Part shown: positions 13,201 through 22,664 of the stretch, in pieces
Layout: each line of letters begins with the position of its first letter
Position numbering within the stretch: the stretch's first letter is position 1
NCBI RefSeq assembly: GCF_003255815.1
Contig: NC_037672.1
Coordinates: 107,212,686-107,276,685, forward strand
Reading direction: 5' to 3'
Length of the DNA: 64,000 nucleotides
DNA from: Theropithecus gelada
Lineage: Eukaryota; Chordata; Mammalia; Primates; Cercopithecidae
Position numbers and translations under genes: made by a program
The notes under the pieces: generated by a model
What the model was told of the DNA's origin: nothing
Database searches by the model: none
The model's input: the letters and a program-made list of their open reading frames with translations, nothing else

Positions 13201-16200
13201 GGAGGCTGAGGCAGGTGGATCACTTGAAGTCAGGAGTTTGAGAACAGTGTGGCCAACATGGTGAAACCTTGTCTCTACTAAAAATCCAAAAATATATATA
13301 TGGTAAAGGCCAATCTGATAAGCTCTTTGAAATGAGGAATATCTTATTGGAAGCTGGAATAAACACCATTATTGTTATGGACTTGCAAAGAACTTCTGAG
13401 CCCTCACCAGAACATTTTTTTTTTTTTTTTTTTTTTTGAGACAGAGTCTCTCTCTGTTGCCCAGGCTGGATTGCAATGGTGCAATCTCGGCTCACTGCAA
13501 CCTCTGCCTCCCAGGTTCAAGCAATTCTCCTGCCTCAGCGTCCCGAGTAGCTGGGACTACAGGTGTGCACCACCATGCCCAGCTGCTGTTTGTGTTTTTA
13601 GTAGAGACGGGGTTTCACCATGCTGGCCAGGCTGATCTCAAACTCCTGAACCCAGGTGATCCACCCACCTCGACCTCCCAAAGTGCTGGGATTACAGGCG
13701 TGAACTACCTCACCTGGCCTGGGGGTATACATTTTTTATCACCTAAACCTGTCCTCTCTTGGGAGTCTCTCTTTGAAATGCTAATATTCAAGGACATAAC
13801 TCTCTTACTCCCAACCCGTGGGTGCCTGGCTCTGACTTGCATCCTGTCATAAGATATGAGAAGTTTATTTCTCTTCTGGATAGTTACCAATTAAACCCAG
13901 ATGGCCCAGTAACATTAACCAACTATCCACTTTTTGTAAATTTTCATTTCCCTGACTCTGTTCAAGCCCCTGCTGTTCACTCTGCCTATTCTGTCATTCT
14001 TTCTTTAAAACAGTCATCTCTGCACAAATTGAAGTTGAGTTCGGTTCACACTGGACCCTATTGCAATAGTTATTAATAAAATTTACCCTTGCTGTTTTAG
14101 TGCCCAGCTTTGTCTATCTTTGTTATATACTCCATGGTTTTGGACAAAATTTTGTCCCATCTATGCCTTTTCTCTGTATATAGATCTTTTACATACCAAT
14201 ACAGTTTTCATTAACAAAAGGACTCTGACTTTTCTACAGATCTCAAAGCCTAAAAGGGAACACCTAGCTTTCACCCCTCTATGGCAGCTATAGCCTAGAC
14301 TATGGAAGAGGGTAAAGACTACAACAGTCTTGAATTGGGTAGTGATGGAAGAAAAATAACTTCAGGACTACTGACACAAACTGATAACTTCCGGACTACT
14401 GACACAAACAACTGATAACTTCCGGACTACTGACACAAACTGGAAAACTCACTGGACTGATACCGACTCTAGACACACGTCTCTCTTTTCTGCAGTTGTT
14501 TGCTGCTGCCTGGTGGGAAGGTCCATCTTCCCTTCCTCTCACCTTGTCCTCCCTCACGTTCTCTTACAGTGATAATGAACAATTACAGCTCTCAGAAAGG
14601 TATCAATCTGAGGGACTTCTCATAGGCTGAGCGTAATTTTATATGGACCTTATAAACCCATAGAGAAGGTGGGATGAGAGAAGTCTATATTAAAAACTCT
14701 GAAACCGTAATTCCTGTAAGAGTTGAAAAATAATTTTCCCTTTACTCTTAGTTCTTAGCTGGGATGGACCCCTGTAATAAAAGAGATTACTAATAAAAAA
14801 TCAAACAGTAGTTTATTAATATGTATGTTTCATAGACACATGGGAGGTATCCAAGGAATGAGTAATTCTCAAAGAGGTGGCTCTGAACCTCTGCTGACAG
14901 AGCATCTTCTACAAAGAACAATACATTTTTAGAGTTGTGACAAGACAAAGGAAAAGGGCCTTGAATCTCTGGGAGCAGCAAATTGTGGAAGAGCAAATAA
15001 GTTGGTTAAAGGTAGTTAAAAGCTACTAAAGTTTGTCATGTAGATTCCTCTGGTGCAATCTCTAAGCTGAAAAGGGTCTAAAGTTGTCTCTGGTGATCTA
15101 CCTTTGTTCTTTCTGGTAGAGGGGTCTTTGTAAAATTGGTGTCCTGCTTTTGGGCAAATAGGGAGAGGCCGGAGAGTCTTACTTATGTCTGCTTATTTTC
15201 AGTTGCCTTCAGCTCATAATAATCCTTATGCCGGGCCGGGCGTGGTGGCTCAAGCCTGTAATCCCAGCACTTTGGGAGGCCGAGACGGGCGGATCATGAG
15301 GTCAGGAGATCGAGACCATCCTGGTTAATACGGTGAAACCCCATCTCTACTAAAAAATACAAAAAAACTAGCCGGGCGAGGTGGCGGGTGCCGGTAGTCC
15401 CAGCTACTCGGGAGGCTGAGGCAGGAGAATGGCGTAAACCCGGGAGTCAGAGCTTGCAGTGAGCTGAGATCCGGCCACTGCACTCCAGCCTGGGCGACAG
15501 AGCGAGACTCCGTCTCAAAAAAAAAAAAAAAAAAAAAAAATCCTTATGCCAAAGTGGCATGTTTTTCGGTGACTTTTTTTTTTTTTTTACCTTGTATATG
15601 AACTGCCTTTCAGATCCACACTTTGTTGTTTACTGTGACACTCTTTGTTGAAAAGAACATACTCTTGAACTGCTTTTGAAATGTATATTACACCTTGTTT
15701 ACATGTTTGTACACCAGCTTCCTTACCCTGTGGATCCTAAAATAATATTTGGAAAGAGAACTGGGGACAGAAAGACTTACACACCCTGCAGGAACAATAT
15801 GGTGACTGGCTTGTTTCCCTTGTGTCTTTTCTCAGAAAAACCAAGTAATGAGCACACTGCTGAGATGGAACACATGAAATCCTTGGTTCATAGACTATTT
15901 ACAATCTTGCATTTAGAAGAGTCTCAGAAAAAGAGAGAGCACCATTTACTGGAGAAAATTGACCACCTGAAGGAACAGCTGCAGCCCCTTGAACAGGTTA
16001 GGAAGCATCACGGTTGAGCGTATTTGAAAATAATACCTAGTGTTTATTGAGTGCTCCTCATGTGAGCACCTTTCTGAATGCTTTCCATATGCTAATTTTC
16101 TCCTTTACTCCTCACAAACAACCTGTAAGTTCAGGACTTCTATCTTCCTCATTTTTTCAGATGAGGAAACTGAGCCACAGAGGTATATCGCTAATACATG

Positions 16201-19200
16201 TAGAGCCTGGACTTGAGCTCATGTGGCCTGTGTTGAGAGCTGCCATCTTAAACTCTATGCCATGCTTCCTCTCCAGAGATCAGTCGTAATGTCTCTGTAA
16301 ATAAGTGTCATATGAGCAGGGAAGCACTAGCTGGAGTCCTACCTCCCTTTCCTTTTTAGAGAATAGGCCCAGAGCCCTTACTCCGCCTAACAGAATTGCA
16401 GCTGGAAAGTTGGTAATAACTAGCATCTAAAGTTAATCAATGGTGTGGAAACAATAACTTTGATTTGGGGGGATAGTTGGGGAAATGTGTTTGTTTCAAG
16501 GGAAAGAATTGCATTCTTTAGACTTATAATCCCATTTGTGATGTTTATTTAAATGGAAAGGTCTATGTGTATCTCTCAATATGAATGGAAAGTTTCTGGA
16601 GATGTAAGGAAGTTTTAATAGTAATTACCTCTAAGGGTATTTGGAGGATGTCAGAGAGAGGGACTTGTTTTATTTTTTTGATTGTTTACCATTTTAGTTT
16701 TTTCTTTACTTGTAATATATTTACTTGGATTAAAATTTAAAAATCTGAAGTTTTCCTCCCACCCTATCCTCCCAGTTACTACATTCTCCACACCTATGAA
16801 TCATTTTAGATTTCCTTTATCTGTGTACAAACAAATACAAATATATTCTTATTCTTTTTCTCAGAAAAGGAAGCACACTATTATGCACTATTCTCATCTT
16901 TTTTCAGCGTATTATAGAAATCTCCCCTTATCGGCACAGAGCTTCATTACAGTTGTGTAACATCTTGATGGGCATATGGATTAGTTTTGGACTTCTGCTT
17001 TTAAGAATGCATCTGTAATGGGTTTTGTGTATGCAGATATATTTTCAGAATGAATTCTTAGAAGTGGAATTGCTGAGTCAAGTAGGCCTCTAATTTTATT
17101 TGGGTCTCAGAGGATGACTTCTGAGTTTTTCATTGTATACTCTTCTATACTATTCATTTTTCCAAGGGCAGTTACTACCTTTATAATTTTAAAAAGATTA
17201 ATGAGCTGATATGGTAATGAGTATTTACTCATTCATGTATATGTTTTATAAATTGTTTTTCCATATATCTGACCTCTTCAAAGTAATACAGATGTGCATT
17301 TAAGAGTTCTTTTTCATCTTGCTTTTTGTCCCTTTAGTTGGTGTATTTGTAAACAGAATTAAGTTTTTCATTCCCCCTCAGGTGAAAGCTGGAATAGCAG
17401 CTCATTCGGAAGCCAAAACCAGCGGACTCCTGTGGGCTGGATTGGCACTGCTGTCCATTCAGGGTGGGGCACTAGCCTGGCTCACGTGGTGGGTGTACTC
17501 CTGGGATATCATGGAACCAGTTACATACTTCATCACATTTGCAAATTCTATGGTCTTTTTTGCATACTTTTTAGTCACTCGACAGGTGAGTAGTTTGTTA
17601 GGAAAATGGTAAGTTAGAACATCTTTGCAAAGAATCTCTTATCTAAGCAATGAGCAATAAAGCCTTTTTATTTACTGAATTACTGCCATCTGGGTTTTTA
17701 TGAGCTGGTAAATGTATTGTTTTTCACAAGACTGGATGAAGACTTACAACACAGAGAAATTATATATAACTTCTATGGAGAAGTAAGTAGTGTAACACAC
17801 AGATTCCTCCATTGGGATAAACATGTGTTCTCTGTGCCCTCATTTATAAATAAAACTGAATTTGCATTGCAAAACATTCAGTAATATCAGCTTTGTCTCA
17901 TGGTTTATTCAGTATGCCAAAAATCTCCCTTTTCTTTTTTCTTCCTTCTTCTTTCCCATTATGTGTAATTTCTCCCAGCTTGCCTGTTTTTGAAAGGAGC
18001 AGCAGATCTTAAATGAGACTAAATGTTTTATTTGTGTTGGCTTATGCTTACTCTCATGGCCATTGCAAATATTTTACCCATTCATCTGCCTTCTTTTGCT
18101 TTGGTGTTGCTGAGTCAAGTATCCTTCTTGCAGAGGCATTATGTTCATTCAGAACATGTTATTTTCTTCTCTTTTTTTTAAGGATTATACTTACTCAGCT
18201 GTTAAGAGTAGGCAATTTCTTCAGTTCTTCCACAAGAAATCAAAGCAACAGCATTTTGATGTGGAGCAATACAACAAGTTAAAAGAAGACCTTGCTAAGG
18301 TATACTACAAATACATCTTATAGCTGGTTTGTTTGGGAGCCTGAACTTAGTATCAGGGAAATACAATTGGTGGCTCATCCTCACAAATTAAATCTTGGTC
18401 CTAGATTTCTGTGTGTTGTAGGATTGTTCATTGAAATGGTTGACATATTTCATATTAATTTCATATCCCACAGTTTTACTCTTCTGTATATGAAGATAGC
18501 TTTAAATATGTGTTAAACTTTCTTAAATGACTTGAGATAGTAAAATAAAAACTTTCACTGGAAATCCATTTCTAAGCCAATAATAAAAAACAGAATTTTA
18601 GGAAGGTGAACACTGTGATAAGGAATTTAAGGCATTTATAAGTTTCTTTTCCCTAAAGATAGAAGAATCATTATAGTATTCCTCTCTTCATCTTTTTCCC
18701 TTCTGAAAGGCACTTACTCAGGTATACACTGCTAGAAAGTGAAGGAACCATGGTACGAACACAAGTTTGATTTCGGAGTCTATATTCTTAAGTACTTTTT
18801 CACAATCTGTTTGTTAGCCAGTTATCTCTGGCCTCCCAATTTACTCATTAACTTTGTTCAGATGGTGACTTCTCAGCACATCACCTGATTTTCCATTTTT
18901 ATCAGTAATTTCATAAGTTTTAGTAAAAATATCCTCCATTGCTCAGTGCATGCTTGTTTAGTAGTTGGTAATCAAACCTTTTATTATCTGTACTTTCTAA
19001 ATTACTCATCCCTAAAATTTAAAACAGAATCACTCAAATTTTGTAGTTCAAAAATTGAAGAGCGTTTTAATTTCATTTTTATTTATTTTTTTTTTTTGAG
19101 ACGGAGTCTTGCTGTCACCCAAACTAGAGTGTAGTGGCGCAATCCAGCTCACTGCAACCTCCACCTCCTGGATTCAAGTGATTCTTGTGCTTCAGCCTCT

Positions 19201-20688
19201 TGAGTAGCTGTGACTATCGGCACCTGCCACCATGCCTGGCTACTTTTTTTGTATTTTCAGTAGAGACGGAGTTTTACTATGTTGTCCAGACTGGTCTCAA
19301 ACTCCTAACCTCAAGTGATCCGCCCACCTCGGCCTCCCAAAGTGTTAGGATTACAGGTGTGAGCCACCATGTCTGGCCAAGCCTTTTAAAAAAATGTATT
19401 TTATTTCATATAATCATTCTATAGAAAAATATAATGCTTTTAAAAAAATTTTGTGGATTCCCTTATATTTGAATAATCCTATCTGAGAAGGCTAAGGAAT
19501 ATTCTTTCAGCTAGTTTATAGGACAGTGCCTTTGAGATTTAGAAGGTAAGCCTAGTGTGATCCCAGCGATTTGGGAGGCTGAGGTGAGAGGATCTCTGGA
19601 GTCCAGAAATTGGAGACCAGCCTAGTCAACATAGTGAGACCTCATCTCTACAAAATTTGTTTTTAAATTAGCTGGGCGTGGTGGCACATGCTTGTAGTCC
19701 TAGCTACTTGGGAAGTTGAGGCAGGAGGATCCCATGAGCCCAAGAGTTTAACACTGCAGTGAACTATGATAACACCACTGCACTCCAGCCTGGGCAGCAG
19801 AGTGAGACCCCATCTCTAAAAAAAATTTTTTAAATATTTAACACCTTGTTAATTATCTCTAAGGTAATAAAGTGGAGATAAAAAGATAAAGTGGTAGCTT
19901 AAGGGTTTTTTAAAGAATATGAACTGGAAAACCATTATAAAGGGGATAAACTAGTATTATTATTATTATTATTTGGTTTGGTTGTTTTAAACCTTTTTTT
20001 TTTTTTTTAATTATACTTTAAGTTCTAGGGTACGTGTGCATAATGTGCAGGTTTCTTACATATGTATACTTGTGCCATGTTGGTGTGCTGCACCCATAAA
20101 CTCGTCAGCACCCATCAACTATTATTTTTTTAAATACATAAGGATGAATTAGTAAACTCATCTTTTAAAAAGATCCACATATAATATTGAAATATTTATA
20201 TCCCATCACTTTGGGAAGCTAAGGTGGGCAAATCACTTGAGTCCAGGAGTTCAAGACCAGCCAGGGCAACATGGCGAAACTCCATCTTTACAGAGAATAC
20301 CAAAAAATATTAGGCAGGCATGGTGGTAGGCACCTGTGGTCCCAGCTACTTGGGAGGCTGAGGCAGGAGAATCACTTGCACCAGGGAGGCGGAGGTCACA
20401 ATAGGCTGAGATGGTACCACTGCACTCCTGCCTGGGTGACAGAATGAAACCCATCTCAAGAAAAAAAGAAATATTTTAGCCATTTGTCACTAATAGTTTA
20501 AACGTTTTATTGCTGTAAGGAGACGTTGTTTATAGAATTCCTTTCAAGCAGTAACATTGGTATGTTTCTCATTCTTTCTGATCACATGCTATTTCTTTTT
20601 CCCATGACAGGCTAAAGAATCCCTGAAACAGGTGCGCCATTCTCTCTATTTGCAAATGCAAGTAGAAGAACTCAATGAAAAGAATTAA
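2312..20688 (+). CDS. MCUB: MCUB (CCDC109B), 3' part: mitochondrial calcium uniporter dominant-negative subunit beta, five coding exons
   Basis: Join 2312-2416, 15836-15996, 17382-17585, 18183-18299, 20611-20688; all junctions are AG/GT and phases agree (2 bases carried in, then 1/2, 0, 0, 0, stop TAA at 20686-20688). Upstream exons (transit peptide and most of the N-terminal domain) lie left of the window. Visible parts: end of the N-terminal domain, a Lys/Glu-rich coiled coil (exon at 15836), first transmembrane helix, the pore loop with the DIME motif (codons 17505-17516), second transmembrane helix, then a C-terminal coiled coil ending VEELNEKN. MCUB sits in the inner mitochondrial membrane and joins MCU oligomers, lowering calcium uptake. 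The two residues that separate MCUB from MCU near the pore are both in the MCUB state: Trp at 17478-17480 (Arg in MCU) and Val at 17493-17495 (Glu in MCU). This excludes MCU itself or an MCU retrocopy. No frameshift or stop is seen. Confidence 0.96.
2448..2668 (-). repeat. Old Alu (AluJ-like), truncated, antisense to MCUB
   Basis: T-rich start, then TTGCCCAGGCTG and GCCTCCAGAGTAGCTGGGAC cores in reverse orientation; diverged and missing its far end. Confidence 0.85.
2965..3225 (-). repeat. Old L1 (L1M) 3' UTR segment
   Basis: The stretch with GCAGCTTTAGGTTCAAAGCA and GTTTACTCTTGGTGTTGTAC is typical of old L1M 3' ends read in reverse. The same L1 resumes after 4085. Confidence 0.65.
3390..3490. 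repeat. Possible Tigger-type DNA transposon fragment
   Basis: GTAAAATTGGTTTCCTTATA and the following pattern resemble a Tigger-family end. It lies inside the L1 interruption. Family is uncertain. Confidence 0.3.
3510..3797. repeat. MER2 DNA transposon (TcMar-Tigger group)
   Basis: GGATGCTCAAGGCCCTGATA at one end and CAATCCATGGTTGGTTGAGT plus GAAGGGCCGATTGTATA at the other are MER2 signatures. It is inserted in the antisense L1. Confidence 0.75.
3830..4090 (+). repeat. Purine-rich (GA) low-complexity tract
   Basis: About 260 bases almost free of pyrimidines in places (AGGAGAAAGGCAAGAGGGGA and similar). L1 sequence resumes on both sides with a repeated CAGATT...CTT flank, so the tract interrupts the L1. 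Confidence 0.75.
4090..7565 (-). mobile_element. Antisense L1M, ORF2 and inter-ORF region, decayed
   Basis: Read on the minus strand this is L1 ORF2 from its 3' end backwards. Recognisable pieces include CTTCCAAAGTGGCTGTACCA and CTTTTTCTGCATCTATTGAT. Stops and frameshifts are everywhere, so no ORF remains. It fills the MCUB intron between 2416 and 15836. Confidence 0.85.
7241..7277 (+). repeat. Poly(T) tract inside the L1
   Basis: About 37 consecutive T residues with no Alu body attached. Confidence 0.9.
8401..8704 (+). repeat. Alu (S/Y-like), full length
   Basis: GGCCAGGCGCGGTGGCTCAC start, A-rich tail at 8682-8704, flanked by short AACAGAATT direct repeats. Confidence 0.95.
10037..10321 (-). 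repeat. Alu (Y-like) with a 30-base internal deletion
   Basis: Reverse Alu with the CTGACCTCGTGATACACCCG box. The normal segment between 'TCTCCTGCC' and 'ACCCGCCACCACGCCC' is missing. Confidence 0.93.
10746..12500 (+). other. MCUB intron, no feature recognised
   Basis: AT-rich intronic DNA. I recognise no repeat family or gene in it. Confidence 0.5.
12505..13160 (+). mobile_element. ERVL-MaLR LTR (MST/THE1 type) with start of internal region
   Basis: The LTR runs to GCAGAAAATAGACTAAGACA at about 12890-12917. A primer-site-proximal internal piece follows (TTGGTACCAGGAGTGGGGCT at about 12917 on). Non-coding relic, broken by the next Alu. Confidence 0.75.
13161..13296 (+). repeat. Alu left arm, truncated
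   Basis: GGCTGGGCGTGGTGACTCAC start; the sequence leaves Alu consensus soon after CTACTAAAAATCC. Confidence 0.9.
13413..13721 (-). repeat. AluS-like, full length
   Basis: T23 run, GAGACAGAGTCTCTCTCTGT, and the far end CTCACCTGGCC. Reverse orientation. Confidence 0.95.
13722..14355 (+). other. Unclassified intronic sequence, perhaps ERV remnant
   Basis: A pyrimidine-rich stretch with AATAAAATTTACCC at about 14076-14089 looks LTR-like, but I cannot name a family. Confidence 0.3.
14354..14441 (+). repeat. Short minisatellite, three 27-30-base units
   Basis: The unit GATAACTTCCGGACTACTGA + CACAAA.. occurs three times in a row, the first with CAGG for CCGG, then decays into GGAAAACTCACTGGACTGA. 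Confidence 0.85.
14745..15222 (-). mobile_element. Class I ERV-like LTR, antisense to MCUB
   Basis: On the minus strand it reads as an LTR with an AATAAA (TTTATT at about 14813-14818 on +) and ends near TTACAGGGGTCCATCCCAGC. It is interrupted at its 5' side by the AluYR at 15234, with a few bases resuming at about 15541-15570. Family not assigned. Confidence 0.5.
15234..15540 (+). repeat. AluYR-like young Alu (Old World monkey lineage)
   Basis: GGCTCAAGCCTGTAATCCC left arm, CTAGCCGGGCGAGGTGGCGG middle, GAGATCCGGCCACTGCAC right arm, long pure A tail. The 11-base TCCTTATGCC-type target duplication (AATCCTTATGCC left, same after the A tail at about 15540-15550) shows recent integration. Confidence 0.93.
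15836..15996 (+). CDS. MCUB: MCUB coding exon, coiled-coil segment
   Basis: Acceptor TTTTCTCAG ends at 15835; donor GTTAGG at 15997. It encodes the KPSNEHTAEMEHM... segment through ...KEQLQPLEQ, a charged heptad-like coiled coil just before the first membrane helix. It ends in phase 0. Confidence 0.95.
16035..16235 (-). repeat. MIR
   Basis: Reads TTTATTGAGTGCTC...TCAGATGAGGAAACTGAGCC, the reverse of the MIR core. It begins about 40 bases after an MCUB exon. Confidence 0.75.
16260..17381 (+). other. MCUB intron, mostly unrecognised
   Basis: The piece around 16980-17090 (GAATTCTTAGAAGTGGAATT) is reminiscent of an old L1 or HAL1 read in reverse. The rest shows nothing I can name. Confidence 0.35.
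17382..17585 (+). CDS. MCUB: MCUB coding exon, both transmembrane helices and DIME pore loop
   Basis: Acceptor CCCCCTCAG ends at 17381; donor GTGAGT at 17586; 68 codons in frame. Two hydrophobic helices flank WDIMEP. Trp (17478-17480) and Val (17493-17495) replace the Arg and Glu of MCU. One likely change from the human protein as I remember it is Ala in place of Glu in the GI(E/A)AHSE segment. Confidence 0.96.
17590..18180 (+). other. MCUB intron, nothing recognised
   Basis: Short intron between two phase-0 exons. I see no repeats or RNA genes. Confidence 0.6.
18183..18299 (+). CDS. MCUB: MCUB coding exon, post-membrane segment
   Basis: Acceptor TTTTTTTAAG ends at 18182; donor GTATAC at 18300; 39 codons in frame. 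It encodes DYTYSAVKSRQFLQFFHKKS and a second coiled-coil start (YNKLKEDLAK). This matrix-side region follows the second membrane helix. Confidence 0.94.
18302..19080 (+). other. MCUB last intron, 5' part, nothing recognised
   Basis: AT-rich; no feature identified before the Alu cluster that starts at 19087. Confidence 0.55.
19087..19379 (-). repeat. Alu, reverse
   Basis: TTTTTTTTTGAGACGGAGTC start and GCCACCATGTCTGGCC end. Confidence 0.93.
19553..19826 (+). repeat. AluJ-like, 5'-truncated
   Basis: AGTGTGATCCCAGCGATTTG start; AACTATGATAACACCACTGC right arm is AluJ-like. Confidence 0.9.
19997..20121 (-). repeat. 5'-truncated L1P 3' end
   Basis: T run followed by AATTATACTTTAAGTTCTAG and GTGCCATGTTGGTGTGCTGC, the reverse of a primate L1PA/PB 3' UTR. 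Only about 125 bases were copied. Confidence 0.9.
20196..20466 (+). repeat. Alu, 5'-truncated
   Basis: Starts ATCCCATCACTTTGGGAAGC and ends CCATCTCAAG + A run. Confidence 0.9.
20611..20688 (+). CDS. MCUB: MCUB last coding exon
   Basis: Acceptor CCCATGACAG ends at 20610. The 25 codons encode AKESLKQVRHSLYLQMQVEE and then LNEKN before TAA at 20686-20688. The 3' UTR follows. Confidence 0.95.
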   Translation, partial: AKESLKQVRHSLYLQMQVEELNEKN

Positions 20689-20820
20689 TCTTACATTTTT
20701 AAATGTCATCGGATTTTCCATTTTGTATTGATTTTGCAACTTAGGATGTTTTTGAGTCCCATGGTTCATTTCAATTTGATTGTTCAATCTTTTTTTTGTT
20801 ATTAAATTCTTGTAAAACAG
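20689..20820 (+). other. MCUB: MCUB 3' UTR, proximal segment
   Basis: AT-rich sequence follows the stop codon. An ATTAAA hexamer at 20801-20806 has T/G-rich sequence after it and could end a short transcript. A longer 3' UTR running to 21802 is also possible. Confidence 0.6.
20801..20806 (+). terminator. Candidate proximal poly(A) signal of MCUB (ATTAAA)
   Basis: The second-commonest poly(A) hexamer lies 113 bases after the MCUB stop, followed within 20-35 bases by GTATTGTTTGAAGTT-like U/G-rich sequence. Use of this site is inferred. Confidence 0.4.
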
Positions 20821-21034
20821 AAGTATTGTTTGAAGTTCTCAACTAAGATTTTTACTTTTTGGATTTTTAAGACTTGCTAATGTTAGAAGGGCTTTTATGC
20901 GTCTATCAAAGCAACAGTGGCTGCTGTTAGCTAAAAATCCTTGTCAGCTTGTCCCATGTTTATTCTCTATGTGAAGGTGAAAGGGTATGTGCTTGGCATT
21001 CACTTTCATTCTTAGACTTAATTTGGAATCATCT

Positions 21035-21115
21035 TTTTAAAAAAAAATTAGAGACTAGGTCTCACCAAATCAAACTCCTGGGCTCAAGCAACCCTCCTGC
21101 CTCAGCCTCCCACGG
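21035..21115 (-). repeat. Alu fragment (monomer piece)
   Basis: About 80 bases: AACTCCTGGGCTCAAGCAAC and TCCTGCCTCAGCCTCCCA. It lies downstream of the proximal MCUB poly(A) candidate. Confidence 0.75.
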
Positions 21116-21800
21116 AATCATCTTGTCATTAACTTCTTTTTTTAATATGCAATAGTTGGGAGTAAGATCTTTTTATCATTTATCAAAAAGGCATAAATGT
21201 TCCACCAACCATAAAGTATAGCTGGTACCAACTTCACCTGAAACAGTGCATATAAACGATTGCTTTTGAACCTGCAAATCACAAGTTTCAGGTATTGAAG
21301 CCGAAACAGTTAACCTTCAGCCTCTGGCAGATTATTAACAAAACAGTATTACCCAGATTCTACATCATATTAATATGAATTGAACCTTGAAAGTAACACC
21401 TATTATTCTATTAATGTGATCATGTGTGAATGGGTCTGATGACTGTTGGACTGTTTGTAGGAACTTAACATGGAAGATGCTGACAGAATCCGATTTTGCA
21501 GGTGTTCAGCCTGTAGTGGCTAAGAATTATCGTGTTTTCTATTTCATCCTCAGAATGCCATGTAACAATTCTGGAATGCTGATTTTTTTAAAAGTAGGAA
21601 TTAAAGTCATACACAAAATGTGGTAATTCATATGTAGATGAAATATTAAACATTTATATGACCGAGTAAAAAATATCTATCAGTTACACAAATGAACAAG
21701 AATGCGAGTTAGAAAAATGTAGTAAAATATGAATTTCAAATATTTTATTAAGGGATAATTATTTAATTCCTGGATTTCAAAAACCTTTAAAAACATCAAA
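21116..21800 (+). other. Region between the convergent MCUB and CASP6 3' ends
   Basis: Either a distal MCUB 3' UTR or intergenic spacer. AT-rich; no repeat recognised. Confidence 0.4.
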
Positions 21801-21801
21801 C

Positions 21802-21807
21802 AATAAA
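21802..21807 (+). terminator. Candidate distal poly(A) signal of MCUB (AATAAA)
   Basis: A canonical AATAAA about 1.1 kb after the MCUB stop. It is two bases away from a minus-strand AATAAA (21810-21815). If used, the MCUB and CASP6 transcripts would meet or overlap here. Confidence 0.35.
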
Positions 21808-21809
21808 CT

Positions 21810-21815
21810 TTTATT
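21810..21815 (-). terminator. Candidate poly(A) signal of CASP6 (AATAAA on the minus strand)
   Basis: TTTATT on the + strand. On the minus strand it is 611-616 bases after the CASP6 stop and is followed by a T/G-rich stretch (GTTTATTGTTTGATG). This gives a 3' UTR of about 0.63 kb. Confidence 0.5.
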
Positions 21816-22079
21816 AAAAAAGTAACAAAATACAAGTTAAATCAGCTAGATTTTTATGTAACCCTGCAGTTTATTAATGCTTGTAAATTTTTATTTACCT
21901 AATTTCCTGAGGATTTTGTTTCTGCATATCAAACCCTTTCACCATGGCCAACATGAATTTTTTTTTTTTTTTTTTAAAGGCAGTTCTCTGCTGGGCATTA
22001 AACTTTAAAACATTTGAATCATTGGACCATAATGCTTCAGCCTAACGATATTTATATAAAAAGAAGAGAAAGACATTTT

Positions 22080-22379
22080 CTTTTTTTTGAGACGGAGTTT
22101 CACTCTTATTGCCCAGGCTGGAGCGCAATGGTGCAATCTCGGCTCACCACAACCTCCCCCTCCTGGGTTCAAGTGATTCTCCTGCCTCAGCCTCCCAAGT
22201 AGCTGGGATTACAGGCATGCGCCACCATGCCTAGCTAAATTTTTTTTTTGTATTTTTAGTAGAGACGGGGTTTCTCCATGTTGGTCAGGCTGGTCTCGAA
22301 CTCCTGACCTCTGGTGATCCGCCCGCCTCAGACTCCCAAAGTGCTGGGATTACAGGTGTGAGCTACCACGCCTGGCCGA
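22080..22379 (-). repeat. AluS-like, full length, in the CASP6 3' UTR
   Basis: Target duplication GAGAAAGACATTTTC at 22066-22080 and about 22377-22391. In the CASP6 mRNA it is in sense orientation, starting about 50 bases after the stop. Confidence 0.93.
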
Positions 22380-22425
22380 GAAAGACATTTTCAATAGATT
22401 AAATTGTAAAATAAGATAGCCCCTG

Positions 22426-22664
22426 TTAATTAGATTTTGGAAAGAAATGCAGCTTTTTAGTTAGCATTGAGGCAAAGCAGGGAACCTGCTTCTTTCCAAT
22501 CGCACTTGGGTCTTTGCAAAAGTCCACTCGGCGCTGAGAAACTTTCCTGTTCACCAGTGTGAGGAGTTCTGTGAACTCTAAGGAGGAGCCATATTTTCCC
22601 AACATCTCACACAAATCCTGAATGTACCATGAGCCGTTCACAGTTTCCCGGTGAGAATAATATC
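22426..22664 (-). CDS. CASP6: CASP6 coding exon 7 (last)
   Basis: Acceptor CTTTTTTAG. It encodes [17 protein letters not shown] through ...HFFPKSN and TAA (22428-22426). This is the small-subunit C-terminus with the substrate-binding loop. Confidence 0.96.

Larger units (their letters stand above)
21790..22425 (-). other. CASP6: Inferred CASP6 3' UTR containing a complete sense-oriented Alu
   Basis: From the stop to about 20 bases past the minus-strand AATAAA at 21815-21810. Nearly half of it is an Alu (22080-22379) that lies in the same direction as CASP6. The exact end is inferred. Confidence 0.5.

Noticed and set aside
14354..14441. CRISPR-like repeat array
   Set aside because: Three direct units without unique spacers in a primate intron; a minisatellite.
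17319..17612. Open frame longer than the MCUB membrane exon
   Set aside because: Residues before 17382 and after 17585 are intronic; both AG and GT sites match the family.
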